Of a stretch of DNA of 64,000 nucleotides, positions 1 to 9,496 are shown in pieces (position 1 is the first letter of the stretch; each line of letters starts with the position of its first letter). Made by a program: the position numbers and the translations under genes. Below the pieces are notes generated by a model. It saw nothing but the letters and a program-made list of their open reading frames with translations. It did no database searches and was not told the DNA's origin. The stretch covers positions 1 through 64,000 of the forward strand of contig NZ_BAFC01000120.1 in assembly GCF_000248055.1 (NCBI RefSeq), given 5' to 3'. The stretch is from Gordonia sputi NBRC 100414. GTDB taxonomy: Bacteria; Actinomycetota; Actinomycetes; Mycobacteriales; Mycobacteriaceae.

Positions 1-11
1 AACGCAGAGGC

Positions 12-177
12 ACACCGTGGTTTCGACACGGCAGCTCGCTACGCTCGCGGCCTGCTCAACCAGCGGAAAAGCCCCGCCGATCGAGCCCACCCCGCAGCGG
101 TACACCGTGGTTTCGACACGGCAACTCGCTACGCTCGCGGCCTGCTCAACCAGCGGAAAAGCCCCGCCGATCGAGCC
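12..177. repeat. 76-bp direct repeat, two copies, period 90 bp
   Basis: Copies lie at 12-87 and 102-177 and differ at one base (34 versus 124). Each carries a purine/pyrimidine-rich core with the words CTCGCTACGCTCGCGG and GCTCAACCAGCGG. The second word recurs in degenerate form in the 18-bp tandem repeats after rpsN (31872-31959), so this looks like a dispersed intergenic family of this genome. It sits 3' of the ABC permease gene. A short ORF across it (17-241) is only the repeat translated twice. Confidence 0.85.
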
Positions 178-206
178 AACCCGAGCGCTGATCGAGCTTG
201 TCGAGA

Positions 207-1124
207 TCACCCCTTCACCGCCCCGGAGGTCAGGCCCTTGATCATGTGGCGCTGCAGGAGCAGGAAGACGACGAGCATCGGCAGCATCGCGAGCACCGTC
301 GCGGCCATCACCGGGCCCCAGTTCGTCAGGCCGTCGTTGTTCTGCAACTGCGTCAGCCCGACGGGCAGCGTGGCGACGGTGTAGTCGTCGGCCATCAGGA
401 ACGGCCAGAGGTATTCGTTCCACTCGTTGACGAGCGTGATGAGCGCAAAGGCAACCATCGTCGGGATCGACAGAGGCAACACCACACGGGTCAGCAGCCG
501 GAAGTGCCCGGCGCCGTCCATACGGGCGGCTTCGATGATCTCGTGCGGTATCGACAGAAAGTGGTTGCGCATCAGGAACGTTCCGAAGGCGACGCCCGCC
601 AGCGGCAGGATGATGCCGAGGAACGTATTGCGCAGTCCGAGCTGTGCGACGAACGCATAGTTCGTGATCGACGTGATCTGGTTCGGCACCATCAGCGCGG
701 CAATGATCACGATGAACACCACGTTCTTGAACGGAAACCGTAGGAACACAAGCCCATACGCGCTCAGCACGCCGAGCGCGAACTTCACGACGCCCAGGAT
801 CGACGTCACGATCAACGAGTTCCGCATGAAGTCCCAGAACGGAACCGACGTCGTCGCCTCGCGGTAGTTCTCCGGATGCCACACAGACGGCCACCACACG
901 GCGGGCTGTACGTAGATCTCCGACCGATCCTTGAACGACGCCAACAGAATCCACACGAGCGGAAGCGCGACCAGCAGCACCACGACGACCATCGCGAGGT
1001 AACCGAACACCGTCGCAACGCGTTTGCGCCGTGCGTACGCCGCTGCGCGCTGCTCGACACCAACGGGACTCGTCGACGACGCGTTGTCCGATGTCGTGGA
1101 CTCCGCCACGACGACGTCGCTCAT
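207..1124 (-). CDS. ugpE: Carbohydrate/glycerol-3-phosphate-type ABC transporter permease, MalG/UgpE family
   Basis: Inner-membrane permease of a binding-protein-dependent importer, 305 aa. After a short cytoplasmic N-terminus (to about residue 35) there are six predicted membrane spans. Near residue 195 is the EAA loop that docks to the ATPase: EAARMDGAGHFRLLTRVVLP, with the conserved Gly and terminal LP. The ATG start (1122-1124) overlaps the TGA of the upstream permease by 4 bp (ATGA), so the two are translationally coupled. A longer in-frame extension to 1826 lies antisense-like over the upstream permease and is rejected. Mycobacterial ugp operons run A-E-B-C, so a binding protein and ATPase would be expected just left of the window; they are not visible. 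The substrate is inferred from the family only; a generic sugar is equally possible. Confidence 0.85.
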   Translation of the reverse strand: MSDVVVAESTTSDNASSTSPVGVEQRAAAYARRKRVATVFGYLAMVVVVLLVALPLVWILLASFKDRSEIYVQPAVWWPSVWHPENYREATTSVPFWDFMRNSLIVTSILGVVKFALGVLSAYGLVFLRFPFKNVVFIVIIAALMVPNQITSITNYAFVAQLGLRNTFLGIILPLAGVAFGTFLMRNHFLSIPHEIIEAARMDGAGHFRLLTRVVLPLSIPTMVAFALITLVNEWNEYLWPFLMADDYTVATLPVGLTQLQNNDGLTNWGPVMAATVLAMLPMLVVFLLLQRHMIKGLTSGAVKG

Positions 1125-2035
1125 GCCTGTGCCCGATCCATCACGCGTACCTGCACGACGGTCACAACGAGCAGCACGACGAACATGATCGTTGCGACCG
1201 TCGCACCGTAGCCGGCGCGGAAATTCCGGAACGTCTCCTCGTAGACCTGGTAGACCATCGTCGTGGTGCCGTTGCCGAGCGGGCCTCCACGGGTCATCAC
1301 GTTGATGATGTCGAAGACCTGTAATGAGTTGAGCAGCACTGTGATCGAGAGGAAGAACGTCGTCGGACGCAGCTGCGGCAGCAGGACGCGACGGAAGTAG
1401 GTGAAGCGGCTGGCCCCGTCGATCGCCGCTGCCTCGTCGAGGTCGATTCGCTTCCCCTGCAACGCGGCGAGGTAGATCACGAACGCGTAGCCCAGGTTCT
1501 TCCACACATAGGTCACCGTGACCATGAACAGCGCCCAGTGTGGTTGCTGGTAGAAGTCCGGTGCCGACCCGAGGTGCAGGCGGTGCATCAGGTCGTTGAT
1601 CAAGCCGAAGCTCGGATCGAACACGAACTGAAACGCGATTCCCACCGCAGCGCCTGAGAGTACGAACGGCGCAAACACAATGGATCGCAACAGGTTTCGG
1701 CCACGCAGCTTCCGGTCGAGCAACAGCGCCAACGCGAGTCCCAGCGCCATACTGCCCGCCACCGCCACAACGGTGAAGATCACGGTGTTGACGACGATGG
1801 TCCAGGTGTCGGCGCGCGTGAACCATTCCGTGTAGTTCGAGACGCCGATGAAGTCGGCGCCGGGCGACGAGATGTTCCAGTCGTAGAACGACATTCGGAT
1901 GTTCTCGATGAGCGGGCGATACGTGAAGACACCGAGCAGCACCAGATTGGGCGCTACAAGCGCGATGAACAGCGCGTAGCTACGCCACGACCGGGCGCGC
2001 GACGACGGAAGCACCCGCTCGTTGACTGACGACAC
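1121..2035 (-). CDS. ugpA: Carbohydrate/glycerol-3-phosphate-type ABC transporter permease, MalF/UgpA family
   Basis: First permease of the pair, 304 aa, forming the heterodimeric channel with the downstream gene. It has six hydrophobic spans, the first at about residues 19-40. The EAA coupling loop reads EAAAIDGASRFTYFRRVLLP, followed by NVMTRGGP, a motif typical of UgpA-like permeases. The start is GTG at 2033-2035. No Shine-Dalgarno sequence stands before it, but AATACT lies 8 nt upstream, so a leaderless transcript is possible. The 207 bp between this start and the map stop codon holds no gene. The transporter therefore seems to be a separate unit from the ribosomal cluster, although it is codirectional with it. 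Confidence 0.85.
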   Translation of the reverse strand: MSSVNERVLPSSRARSWRSYALFIALVAPNLVLLGVFTYRPLIENIRMSFYDWNISSPGADFIGVSNYTEWFTRADTWTIVVNTVIFTVVAVAGSMALGLALALLLDRKLRGRNLLRSIVFAPFVLSGAAVGIAFQFVFDPSFGLINDLMHRLHLGSAPDFYQQPHWALFMVTVTYVWKNLGYAFVIYLAALQGKRIDLDEAAAIDGASRFTYFRRVLLPQLRPTTFFLSITVLLNSLQVFDIINVMTRGGPLGNGTTTMVYQVYEETFRNFRAGYGATVATIMFVVLLVVTVVQVRVMDRAQA

Positions 2036-2242
2036 CCGGGCAGTATTCAGCCCCGATCTTACGGATTGCGAACGAGATGATTGCCCGTCGACGTCCGGAA
2101 GGTGTCACGTGGACCACGTCTCATGAATGGAACATGAACGCGCCCGAACCCGGGCCTACTTGCGGTTGCCCACAGGCGCGGAAACCGAGCGTCTGGGCAA
2201 CCGGAAAGAATGGGCGACGGAAGAACGGGCCAGCCGGAAGAG

Positions 2243-3037
2243 TCAGGCCGGGCGCTGCGTCAAGATGCGCGGGCCGTCGGCGGTGACGGCGACGGTGTGC
2301 TCCCAGTGGGCCGCGCAAGAGCCGTCGTCGGTGACGACGGTCCAGCCGTCGGGGAGCTCGGTGGTGTCGGTGGTGCCGAGCGTGAGCATGGGCTCAATCG
2401 CCAGCGTCGAGCCGATCACCAACAACGGACCGTGCCCGGGATCGCCCTCGTTCGGGAGGAACGGGTCGAGGTGCATTTCGCGCCCGATGCCGTGCCCGCC
2501 GTAACCGTCGACGATGCCGAAGCCGCGGCCAAAGGTCTTCTCCGCCTTGTGGGTTCCGGTCTCGATGGCATGCGAGATATCGGTGAGGCGCGCGCCGTCG
2601 ACCATTGCCGCGATGCCCGCCTCCATCGACAGTCGTGTCGCGTCCGAGAGGTCCTGGTCGGCCTGCGAGAGTTCGCCGACCCCGAAGGTCCATGCGGAGT
2701 CGCCATGCCAGCCGTCGAGAATGGCGCCGCAGTCGATCGAGACGAGATCTCCCTCGGCGAGCACAACGGTCGACGACGGGATGCCATGCACCACAACGTC
2801 GTTGACGGAGCTGCAGATCGAGCCGGTGAACCCGTGATAACCCTTGAACGACGGGACCGCACCCGCGCCGCGGATCACCGACTCGGCCACCTCGTCGAGC
2901 TCGAGGGTGCTCACCCCGGCCTTAGCTGCGTCGCGAACCGCGACGAGCGCCTCCCCCACAACGGCTCCCGCCGCAGCCATGGCGTCGAGCTCGCCAGGGC
3001 TGCGGAACGGAACACGTTTGGTCTTACGGAGCCTCAT
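2243..3037 (-). CDS. map: Type I methionine aminopeptidase
   Basis: Cytosolic metalloprotease that removes the N-terminal Met from nascent proteins, 264 aa. The pita-bread-fold metal ligands are all visible: D102 (SIDCG), D113 (HGDSAW), H182 (GYGGHGIG), E215 (LAIEPM) and E246 (HWEHT). The substrate-binding His is H84 (VVVHGIP). It has no N-terminal SH3-binding or zinc-finger extension, so it is the short bacterial class. It is the last gene of secY-adk-map, 13 nt after adk, the usual gene order in actinobacteria. Confidence 0.97.
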   Translation of the reverse strand: MRLRKTKRVPFRSPGELDAMAAAGAVVGEALVAVRDAAKAGVSTLELDEVAESVIRGAGAVPSFKGYHGFTGSICSSVNDVVVHGIPSSTVVLAEGDLVSIDCGAILDGWHGDSAWTFGVGELSQADQDLSDATRLSMEAGIAAMVDGARLTDISHAIETGTHKAEKTFGRGFGIVDGYGGHGIGREMHLDPFLPNEGDPGHGPLLVIGSTLAIEPMLTLGTTDTTELPDGWTVVTDDGSCAAHWEHTVAVTADGPRILTQRPA

Positions 3038-3050
3038 CGCAGATCGATAC

Positions 3051-3605
3051 CTAAGAGACCTTGACGCCGAGCGCGCTCAGCACACGCTGGTGCACTTCGT
3101 CGACCTCGCCGACGGCGTCGACGGTCTTGACCTGGTCACCGTAGTACTCGAGCAGCGGCGCGGTTTCTTTGTCGTACACCGCCATGCGGTTACGGATCAC
3201 GTCTTCGGTGTCGTCGGCGCGACCACGCGCGAGCATCCGTTCGACGACGACGTCGGGGTCGACGACAAACGAGACGACAGCGTCGAGCTTCGTGTCGAGG
3301 TCGGCCAGGATCGAGTTGAGCGCCTCGGCCTGCTCGATCGAACGGGGGAAGCCGTCGAGGATGAAGCCCTTCGACGCGTCGGGCTCGTTGAGCCGTGCGC
3401 GGACCATGTCGACGGTGATCTCCGGTGGCACCAGGTCGCCTGCGTCGAGGTATTTCTTGGCCTCGATGCCGATGGCAGTGCCCTGAGAGATGTTGGCGCG
3501 GAACAGGTCACCGGTGGAGATGTGCGGAATGCCGAGCGTTTCCGACAGCAGTTCCGCCTGAGTCCCTTTACCAGCGCCGGGGGGGCCGAGAAAAACAAGT
3601 CTCAC
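3051..3605 (-). CDS. adk: Adenylate kinase
   Basis: Catalyses ATP + AMP = 2 ADP in the cytosol; 184 aa. The N-terminal P-loop GPPGAGKGT is followed by the AMP-binding segment ([10 protein letters not shown]) and the DGFPRS motif. The LID is short ([16 protein letters not shown]) and lacks the four-Cys zinc lobe of long adenylate kinases, as in mycobacteria. Its ATG overlaps the secY stop codon by 4 bp (3602-3605), so synthesis is coupled to the translocon subunit. Confidence 0.98.
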   Translation of the reverse strand: MRLVFLGPPGAGKGTQAELLSETLGIPHISTGDLFRANISQGTAIGIEAKKYLDAGDLVPPEITVDMVRARLNEPDASKGFILDGFPRSIEQAEALNSILADLDTKLDAVVSFVVDPDVVVERMLARGRADDTEDVIRNRMAVYDKETAPLLEYYGDQVKTVDAVGEVDEVHQRVLSALGVKVS

Positions 3606-4921
3606 TTCAGGAATCCTTCGTACTTGCGTTGCATCAATTGACTGTTGATCTGCTTCACCGTGTCCAGACCCACGCCGACCATGATCAACACGGCGGTGCC
3701 CCCAAATGGCAGGTTCTGCACTCCCCCGCTGTTACCGATCTCGAGGAAGAGGTTGGGCAGTACAGCGATGATACCCAGATAGATCGAACCCGGGAGCGTG
3801 ATGCGGCTCAGTACGTAGCCCAGGTAATCAGCCGTCGGCTGGCCGGGACGGATACCCGGGATGAACCCTCCGTACTTCTTCATGTCGTCGGCGCGCTCTT
3901 CGGGATTGAAGGTGACAGCGACGTAGAAGTACGTGAAGAAGATGATCATGGCGAAGTAGACCAGGATGTACACCCAGCTACTCGGGTCGGCGAGGTACTG
4001 CGAGACCCACGATTGCCAGCCCGACTCGGTGCCGTCGGAACTCTTGGTCAGCTGCACGATCAACTGCGGCAGATACAGCAGCGACGACGCGAAGATCACG
4101 GGGATGACGCCGGCCTGGTTGACCTTCAGCGGCAGATAGGTCGACGACCCGCCGTACATCTTCCGGCCGACCATCCGCTTGGCGTACTGCACCGGGATTC
4201 GACGCTGGCCCTGCTCGATGAAGACCACGCCCGCGATGATGATCAGCGCCGCGAGGCACACGAGACCGAAGACCAAGCCGCCACGGCTGGTGAGGATCGC
4301 GCGACCCTCGGCGGGGATGCGAGCGGCGATGCCCGCGAAGATCAGCAGCGACATTCCGTTGCCGATGCCGCGCTCGGTGATCAGCTCGCCGAACCACATG
4401 ACGAGGCAGGCGCCTGCGGTCATGACGAGCACGATGATCGACAGACCGAAGATCGACTGATCGGTGAGAACGTTGCCGCACTCCTGCGGGAGCAGGGTGC
4501 CGCGGTCGGCGAGCGCGACGATGCCGGTCGACTGGAGCAGTGCCAGCGCCACCGTGAGGTAGCGGGTGTACTGCGTCATCTTGGCCTGACCGGACTGGCC
4601 CTCCTTGCGGAGTTGCTCGAACCGCGGGATGACCACGGTGAGCAGCTGCACGATGATGCTCGCGGTGATGTAGGGCATGATGCCGATCGCGAACACCGAG
4701 AGCTGCAGCAGCGCTCCACCGGAGAACAGGTTGATCAGCGAGTAGACCTGATTGCCGCCACCGCTGTTGATGCGGTCGATGCAGGCGTGCACGGTCTTGT
4801 AGTCGACGCCGGGCGACGGGACCGTCGCGCCCAGGCGATACAGCACAATGATGCCGATGACGAAGAGGATCTTCTTCCTCAGATCGGGCGTCCGAATGGC
4901 CGCGACGAGGGGGGAAAGCAC
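3602..4921 (-). CDS. secY: Preprotein translocase subunit SecY
   Basis: Central channel of the SecYEG translocon in the cytoplasmic membrane, 439 aa, with ten hydrophobic segments. Recognisable parts are the N-terminal [17 protein letters not shown], the plug-domain region after TM1 and the cytoplasmic loop [12 protein letters not shown] between TM8 and TM9. The start is GTG at 4919-4921, with a consensus AGGAGG at 4927-4932. It is the first gene of secY-adk-map. It is separated from rplO by about 300 bp that contain a strong hairpin and a candidate promoter, so it is probably transcribed at least partly on its own. Confidence 0.97.
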   Translation of the reverse strand: MLSPLVAAIRTPDLRKKILFVIGIIVLYRLGATVPSPGVDYKTVHACIDRINSGGGNQVYSLINLFSGGALLQLSVFAIGIMPYITASIIVQLLTVVIPRFEQLRKEGQSGQAKMTQYTRYLTVALALLQSTGIVALADRGTLLPQECGNVLTDQSIFGLSIIVLVMTAGACLVMWFGELITERGIGNGMSLLIFAGIAARIPAEGRAILTSRGGLVFGLVCLAALIIIAGVVFIEQGQRRIPVQYAKRMVGRKMYGGSSTYLPLKVNQAGVIPVIFASSLLYLPQLIVQLTKSSDGTESGWQSWVSQYLADPSSWVYILVYFAMIIFFTYFYVAVTFNPEERADDMKKYGGFIPGIRPGQPTADYLGYVLSRITLPGSIYLGIIAVLPNLFLEIGNSGGVQNLPFGGTAVLIMVGVGLDTVKQINSQLMQRKYEGFLK

Positions 4922-5035
4922 TAACTCCTCCTAGGAACGACCACGCTCGGGTTGTTCGGGGGCCCAGGCGGACCCCACCCCACGTGCTCGGCAATCGACG
5001 TTGATCGGTGGTTGCGTTGTGCGGCAACGCCAGAA

Positions 5036-5064
5036 ACTCTACCGGCTGCCACGACCGGCACTTC
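5036..5064 (-). promoter_or_regulatory. Candidate secY-adk-map promoter
   Basis: On the minus strand a TAGAGT -10 (5036-5041) stands 17 nt from a poor -35 (GAAGTG, 5059-5064). Downstream comes GCGTTGCCG, close to the GGTTGCCTG word that follows the -10 of the rpsH and rplN promoters. It lies about 115 bp upstream of the secY GTG and beyond the rplO hairpin. Inferred by eye. Confidence 0.35.
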
Positions 5065-5164
5065 TCCGGGACCGCTCCACCTGAAGTTTTCGGCCGGCTC
5101 GCCCGACTCGACGCGCGTTGCGAGTGCACGCACACCGCCGAGTTCGACGAACCAGCCCGCTGGC

Positions 5165-5205
5165 ACCACAGCGGACGGCAGAACAGTGCTGCCGTCCGCT
5201 GTGGT
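5165..5205 (-). terminator. Strong hairpin between rplO and secY
   Basis: A perfect 17-bp inverted repeat (5165-5181 with 5189-5205) with a 7-nt loop, starting 15 nt after the rplO stop codon. There is no clear T-tract on either side, which is common for actinobacterial terminators. It could end the rpsH-rplO transcript or attenuate read-through into secY. Confidence 0.7.
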
Positions 5206-5220
5206 CAGAAACGAACTTTC

Positions 5221-5661
5221 TTACAGTTCGATGGTGCTGCCACCGGCAGCGGCGATCTTTTCCTTGGCCGACGCCGTGAACTTGTTCGCGGTCACGTTGA
5301 CCGCGACGCTCAGCTCACCGTCGCCGAGGACCTTCACCAGCTGGTTCTTGCGAACCGCACCGGCAGCGACGAGCTCGTCGACGCCGATGGTGCCGCCCTG
5401 CGGGAACAGCTTGGCGATGTCGCCGACGTTGACGACCTGGTACTCGACCCGGTTGGGGTTGGTGAAGCCCTTGAGCTTCGGCAACCGCATGTGGATCGGC
5501 ATCTGGCCGCCCTCGAAGGCTGCAGGCACGTTCTTGCGTGCCTTGGTGCCCTTGGTGCCGCGACCGGCGGTCTTACCCTTGGACCCCTCACCGCGACCCA
5601 CACGGGTCTTCTCGGTCTTCGCGCCCGGAGCGGGGCGAAGGTGATGGAGTTTGATGGTCAT
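5221..5661 (-). CDS. rplO: 50S ribosomal protein L15
   Basis: Late-assembly 23S rRNA-binding protein of the large subunit, 146 aa. The N-terminus ([13 protein letters not shown]) and the basic Gly-rich segment ([19 protein letters not shown]) are diagnostic, followed by the RLPKLKGF motif. The start lies 5 nt after the rpmD stop codon. It is the last ribosomal-protein gene before a strong hairpin. Confidence 0.98.
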   Translation of the reverse strand: MTIKLHHLRPAPGAKTEKTRVGRGEGSKGKTAGRGTKGTKARKNVPAAFEGGQMPIHMRLPKLKGFTNPNRVEYQVVNVGDIAKLFPQGGTIGVDELVAAGAVRKNQLVKVLGDGELSVAVNVTANKFTASAKEKIAAAGGSTIEL

Positions 5662-5666
5662 TGCTC

Positions 5667-5846
5667 TTAAACCTCTTCGACTGTCACGAGGTGTGCAACC
5701 ACGTTGATCAAACCGCGGTTGATCGGGGTGTCCTCGCGGGTGACGGTCTGGCGGATGCCCCTGAGTCCAAGGGTCCGCAGGCTGTCACGCTGGTTGCTCT
5801 TGGCACCGATGGTGCCCTTCACCTGGGTGATCTTCAGCTGTGCCAT
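5667..5846 (-). CDS. rpmD: 50S ribosomal protein L30
   Basis: Small 23S rRNA-binding protein, 59 aa ([14 protein letters not shown]... to ...VEEV), a typical length for bacterial L30. The core [19 protein letters not shown] and the C-terminal [14 protein letters not shown] match the family. It starts 3 nt downstream of the rpsE stop codon and ends 5 nt before rplO, inside the ribosomal operon. Confidence 0.97.
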   Translation of the reverse strand: MAQLKITQVKGTIGAKSNQRDSLRTLGLRGIRQTVTREDTPINRGLINVVAHLVTVEEV

Positions 5847-5849
5847 GTC

Positions 5850-6491
5850 TTACACTCCCTGGCCTGCGCGCGCCCGGAGCATACCGGCCGGCGCCACATC
5901 TTCGATCGGCAGACCGCGACGTGCGGCGACCTCTTCGGGACGCTGCAGCATCTTGAGTGCGGCCACGGTCGCGTGGACCACGTTGATCGCGTTGTCGGAG
6001 CCGAGGCTCTTGGCGAGCACGTCGTGCACGCCCGCGCACTCGAGCACGGCACGCACCGCGCCACCGGCGATGACACCGGTACCGGGGCTGGCCGGACGCA
6101 GCATCACGACACCGGCAGCAGCCTCACCCTGAACCGGGTGGGTCACGGTGCCTGCGATCAGCGGAACGCGGAAGAAGTTCTTACGAGCCTCTTCGACGCC
6201 CTTCTGGATCGCGGCCGGAACTTCCTTGGCCTTGCCGTAGCCGACACCGACCATGCCCTGGCCGTCGCCGACGACCACGAGAGCGGTGAAGGAGAACCGA
6301 CGTCCACCCTTGACCACCTTGGACACACGGTTGATGGTGACGACGCGCTCGAGCTGGTTGCGCTCCTGGTCACGATCGCGTCCGCGGTCGTTACGACGAT
6401 CGCGGCCACCGCGGCGGTCGTTGCCGCCCTGGTTGTTGTTGTTGTCGTTACCGGCGGGTCCGTTTCCGCCGTCACGCTGACGTCCGGGCAT
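5850..6491 (-). CDS. rpsE: 30S ribosomal protein S5
   Basis: Small-subunit protein that supports translational fidelity, 213 aa. The start chosen is the ATG at 6489-6491 (MPGRQRDGG), preceded by GGAGGG; the frame stays open further upstream but would overlap the spacer after rplR. The N-terminus is an extended low-complexity Asn/Arg/Asp/Gly-rich tail of about 50 residues, as in other mycolate actinobacteria. The dsRNA-binding domain follows ([20 protein letters not shown]), then the C-terminal domain ([16 protein letters not shown]). Confidence 0.97.
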   Translation of the reverse strand: MPGRQRDGGNGPAGNDNNNNQGGNDRRGGRDRRNDRGRDRDQERNQLERVVTINRVSKVVKGGRRFSFTALVVVGDGQGMVGVGYGKAKEVPAAIQKGVEEARKNFFRVPLIAGTVTHPVQGEAAAGVVMLRPASPGTGVIAGGAVRAVLECAGVHDVLAKSLGSDNAINVVHATVAALKMLQRPEEVAARRGLPIEDVAPAGMLRARAGQGV

Positions 6492-6540
6492 CAGAGGTTC
6501 CCTCCGGTCATGTTGGTCAAGCTGTTGTTGCTGGTCATCA

Positions 6541-6945
6541 TCAGAACTGCAGGCCTCCCTCACGGGCGGCGTCGGCGAGCGCGGCGATACGGCCGTGGTA
6601 GTTCTTGCCACCACGGTCGAAGACGACGGCCTCGACACCTGCGGCCTTGGCGCGAGCGGCGATCAGTTCGCCGACGCGACGGGCCTGTGCCGACTTGTCG
6701 CCACCGGATGCACGCACGTCAGCCTCGATGGTCGACGCTGCTGCGAGGGTGTTGCCCGCGAGGTCGTCGATCAGCTGCACGTGGATGTGACGGCTGCTGC
6801 GCTTGACGGCCAGACGCGGACGCTGCGGCGTTCCGCTGACCTTCTTGCGAAGGCGGAAGTGACGATTGCCGGTCGCGGTGCGACGTCGGGTCGACACGTC
6901 CTTGCCGATGGGCTTGCGGACAGTTTTGGTTGCTGTATCACTCAT
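6541..6945 (-). CDS. rplR: 50S ribosomal protein L18
   Basis: 5S rRNA-binding protein, 134 aa. A basic N-terminal arm ([19 protein letters not shown]) precedes the core [20 protein letters not shown] and the C-terminal [20 protein letters not shown]. The start is 3 nt from the rplF stop codon, within the cotranscribed rpsH-rplO block. Confidence 0.98.
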   Translation of the reverse strand: MSDTATKTVRKPIGKDVSTRRRTATGNRHFRLRKKVSGTPQRPRLAVKRSSRHIHVQLIDDLAGNTLAAASTIEADVRASGGDKSAQARRVGELIAARAKAAGVEAVVFDRGGKNYHGRIAALADAAREGGLQF

Positions 6946-6948
6946 GGC

Positions 6949-7485
6949 TTACTTACCCGTCTTTCCGACCTTGCGACGGATCTGCTCACCCTCGTAGCGA
7001 ATGCCCTTGCCCTTGTACGGGTCGGGACGACGCAGGCGGCGGATGTTCGCCGAGATCTGGCCGACTTGCTGCTTGTCGATACCCGACACCGAGAACTTGG
7101 TGGGCGACTCGACGGCAAAAGTGATGCCCTCGGGAGCCTCGATCGGCACGGGATGGCTGTAACCGAGCGCGAACTCGAGGTCGCGACCCTTGGCTGCGAC
7201 GCGGTAGCCGACACCGAAGATTTCCATCTTCGTGGTGTAGCCCTTGGTGACGCCGTCGACCAGGTTGGCAACCAGCGAGCGGTTCAGACCGTGCAATGCA
7301 CGGTTACGACGCTCGTCGTTGGGGCGGGTCACCACGATGGTGTTGTCTTCCTGCGCCACCTGAATGGGGCTGGTGACAACGTGGCTCAGCTCGCCCTTGG
7401 GTCCCTTCACGGTGACCGTCTGTCCGTCGATGGAGACGGTGACGCCCGCGGGGATCTCGATCGGATTCTTACCGATACGCGACAT
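6949..7485 (-). CDS. rplF: 50S ribosomal protein L6
   Basis: Large-subunit protein near the GTPase centre, 178 aa, with two L6 repeats. The start is [17 protein letters not shown], and the C-terminal repeat carries the signature [16 protein letters not shown] (about residues 153-168), ending in KVGKTGK. It starts 15 nt after rpsH. Confidence 0.98.
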   Translation of the reverse strand: MSRIGKNPIEIPAGVTVSIDGQTVTVKGPKGELSHVVTSPIQVAQEDNTIVVTRPNDERRNRALHGLNRSLVANLVDGVTKGYTTKMEIFGVGYRVAAKGRDLEFALGYSHPVPIEAPEGITFAVESPTKFSVSGIDKQQVGQISANIRRLRRPDPYKGKGIRYEGEQIRRKVGKTGK

Positions 7486-7500
7486 TGTGCTTACCTCCCC

Positions 7501-7899
7501 TTACCAGACGTAGGCGAGGACTTCGCCGCCCACGCCCTGGTTGGCTGCCTGGCGATCGGTGAGCAGACCGGACGACGTGGAGATGATGGCCACGCCGAGG
7601 CCGCCCAGGACCTTGGGCAGGTTGGTGGACTTTGCGTACACCCGCAGACCCGGCTTGGACACGCGGCGCAGTCCTGCGATGGAGCGCTCACGGCTGGGGC
7701 CGTACTTGAGGGCGACGACGAGGTTCTTTCCGACCTCCGCATCTTCGGTGCGGTAATCGGTGATGTAGCCCTCGCGCTTCAAGATCTCGGCGATGTTCAC
7801 CTTGAGCTTCGACGACGGGAGGGTCACCTCGTCATGGAACGCCGAATTGGCGTTACGCAGACGTGTCAAGAAGTCTGCGATCGGGTCAGTCATGGTCAT
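7501..7899 (-). CDS. rpsH: 30S ribosomal protein S8
   Basis: 16S rRNA-binding assembly protein and, in well-studied bacteria, the translational repressor of the spc operon; 132 aa. It opens [20 protein letters not shown] and ends GGEVLAYVW. Here it is the first gene of its transcription unit rather than following rpsN, because the operon is split (rpsN is at 31965-32150). The start codon abuts a perfect inverted repeat at 7900-7914 that overlaps the ribosome-binding region. Confidence 0.98.
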   Translation of the reverse strand: MTMTDPIADFLTRLRNANSAFHDEVTLPSSKLKVNIAEILKREGYITDYRTEDAEVGKNLVVALKYGPSRERSIAGLRRVSKPGLRVYAKSTNLPKVLGGLGVAIISTSSGLLTDRQAANQGVGGEVLAYVW

Positions 7900-8105
7900 G
7901 GTTGACCGTCAACCTTTCTCGTAGCGGTTCCCATGCAGCGCCGATCATCAGGATTTCTCCTGTGACCTGCGGTGGGCCTTCCACGAAGTGGATAGTGAAT
8001 AGGTTCTCGCCGCCGGTGCCCTAGGCATTTCGCCAGCACCGGAGACTATTCAGTTGTAGCCGTGACCCGAGTGCGGACACGCGAAGGTGCACAGGCAACC
8101 GTTCT
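7900..8105 (-). promoter_or_regulatory. About 200-nt structured leader of the rpsH operon
   Basis: Between the candidate promoter and rpsH the minus-strand RNA could form several hairpins: a 7-bp stem (CCGGTGC/GCACCGG, 8015-8044); CAGGA-GAAA-TCCTG with a GNRA tetraloop (about 7949-7962); and a perfect 7-bp repeat GGTTGAC-G-GTCAACC at 7900-7914, ending at the ATG. Such a leader could bind S8 or another ribosomal protein; this is inference only. Confidence 0.45.
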
Positions 8106-8134
8106 AGTGTAGAGAATCGGCTGGCCAGACCCAA
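8106..8134 (-). promoter_or_regulatory. Candidate rpsH operon promoter
   Basis: Minus strand: TTGGGT (8129-8134), 17-nt spacer, TACACT (8106-8111), then after 5 nt the word GGTTGCCTG. The rplN promoter at 33634-33663 has the same TACACT and the same GGTTGCCTG at the same distance. That agreement between two unlinked positions is the main support. Confidence 0.6.
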
Positions 8135-8158
8135 ATCGATGCCCGCAGCGGTCCTGAG

Positions 8159-9496
8159 TCACCGCGTTCGATGCGGACGCACGACCATACCCAGCAGCGC
8201 CATCCCCGCCACGACGGCCGCACCCATCATCGCCCACCCGGCGCCGTCGGCTCCGCCAACCGACGCCAACACCGCGCCGAGTGCCGCGACACCAAAGGCC
8301 CCTCCGAGCTGACGCGACGCGCTGAACAAGCCGCCTGCCGTACCCGCGGATCCCGCGGGAGCACCCGCGACGATGAGCCCGGTCATCGGCACGATCACCA
8401 GCGGTAACGCCGTTCCGGCGACCAGCATCGTCACGATCAGCGCCCACAGTGGTCCGCCTACGAACATCACCACCGCGATCGCGACAGAACCCACCACAGC
8501 CGCGGACTGGCCCAGCAACGCCGGCAACTGCGGCCCACGCGCGGCGACCACGCGCCCCACAACCGGGCCGAGGACACATGGCCCGAACGTGTAGGCGATG
8601 AGGACGAGTCCCGCACCCAATGGCGACAGCCCGCGTGCGTTGATCAGATACAGACTCGCGACAAACAGCGTCGACGCCATCACCACCTGAATCGTGAAGC
8701 CGAGCAACGTTCCTCGCAGGATCGACGGAATACGGAGCAGACGCACGGGAATCGCCGCGGCAGCGCTTCGTCGATCCGACCAGTAGAGCAATCCGGCCGC
8801 GCACACCGTCGCGATCAGCGCCCACGCCGCGATCCAGGATCGCTCCCCCGCTTCGATGATGACGACGACCACGAGCGCGAAGAACACCACCGCGAGCAGC
8901 TGTCCGCGCACATCGAGTCGCGCACCACGGTCGCGTGCCCTCGAGTCAGCCGGAAAGTATCGACTCCAGGCCAGCGCGAGAATTCCCACCGGCACGTTGA
9001 TCAGGAAGATCCACCGCCATCCGCCTGCGGCGATGAGGATTCCACCGACGGTCGGTCCTGCTGCGAAACCGCACCCGGTGACCAGCGCGTAGAGACCGAT
9101 GGCGCGGTGTCTGTCGGCAGGTTCGGGATTCATCCTCCCGATGAGCGCCAGCGTCGTCCCCGGGATCAGCGCGGCCGCAGCGCCTTGAAACGCGCGCAGG
9201 ATGATGAGGACCAGCAACGTCGGAGCGAGAGCGCACAACACCGACGTGAGCACGAACGCGAGAACGCCCACCCGGTACGTGCGCAGCGCGCCGTAGCGAT
9301 CGGCGATCGCGCCGGAACTCAGCAACAGCGCGCCGAAGGTGACCAGGTAGGCGCTGACGACCCGCTGTTGTCCGGCAACGCTGCCACCCAGAGACCTGGC
9401 GATGTCTGGCAGCGCGACGTTGAGGACCGTCGAGTCGACCAGCACCAGCAGGTATCCGAGCGAGACGCCGACGTTGCTGACGGTGCGACCACGCAT
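8159..9496 (-). CDS. MFS drug/metabolite exporter, DHA2-like (14-TM)
   Basis: Proton-coupled exporter of the cytoplasmic membrane, 445 aa with the start used here. The N-terminal motif LVLVDSTVLNVALPDIARSL is diagnostic of the DHA2 (EmrB/QacA) group. The antiporter motif C appears as GCGFAAGPTVGG, followed by WRWIFLINVPVG. About 14 hydrophobic segments follow. The start is the ATG at 9494-9496; a longer frame to 9721 would run into the divergent LysR gene and lacks family similarity. No strong ribosome site is visible, so the start is uncertain. The divergent LysR neighbour probably controls it. Substrate unknown. Confidence 0.88.
   Translation of the reverse strand: MRGRTVSNVGVSLGYLLVLVDSTVLNVALPDIARSLGGSVAGQQRVVSAYLVTFGALLLSSGAIADRYGALRTYRVGVLAFVLTSVLCALAPTLLVLIILRAFQGAAAALIPGTTLALIGRMNPEPADRHRAIGLYALVTGCGFAAGPTVGGILIAAGGWRWIFLINVPVGILALAWSRYFPADSRARDRGARLDVRGQLLAVVFFALVVVVIIEAGERSWIAAWALIATVCAAGLLYWSDRRSAAAAIPVRLLRIPSILRGTLLGFTIQVVMASTLFVASLYLINARGLSPLGAGLVLIAYTFGPCVLGPVVGRVVAARGPQLPALLGQSAAVVGSVAIAVVMFVGGPLWALIVTMLVAGTALPLVIVPMTGLIVAGAPAGSAGTAGGLFSASRQLGGAFGVAALGAVLASVGGADGAGWAMMGAAVVAGMALLGMVVRPHRTR

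Noticed and set aside
17..241. 74-aa plus-strand ORF at the left edge
   Set aside because: It translates the two copies of the direct repeat and nothing else; no ribosome site or family match.
1125..1826. N-terminal extension of the ugpE frame to a 539-aa protein
   Set aside because: It overlaps the whole 3' half of ugpA; the added residues are Arg/Ala/Gly-rich shadow sequence, and the ATGA overlap gives a better start.
3425..4924. 499-aa plus-strand ORF opposite secY
   Set aside because: Asp/Glu/His/Arg-rich antisense shadow of a strongly codon-biased membrane-protein gene.
4921..5169. 82-aa minus-strand ORF between rplO and secY
   Set aside because: It lies across the secY promoter and ribosome site and has no family features.
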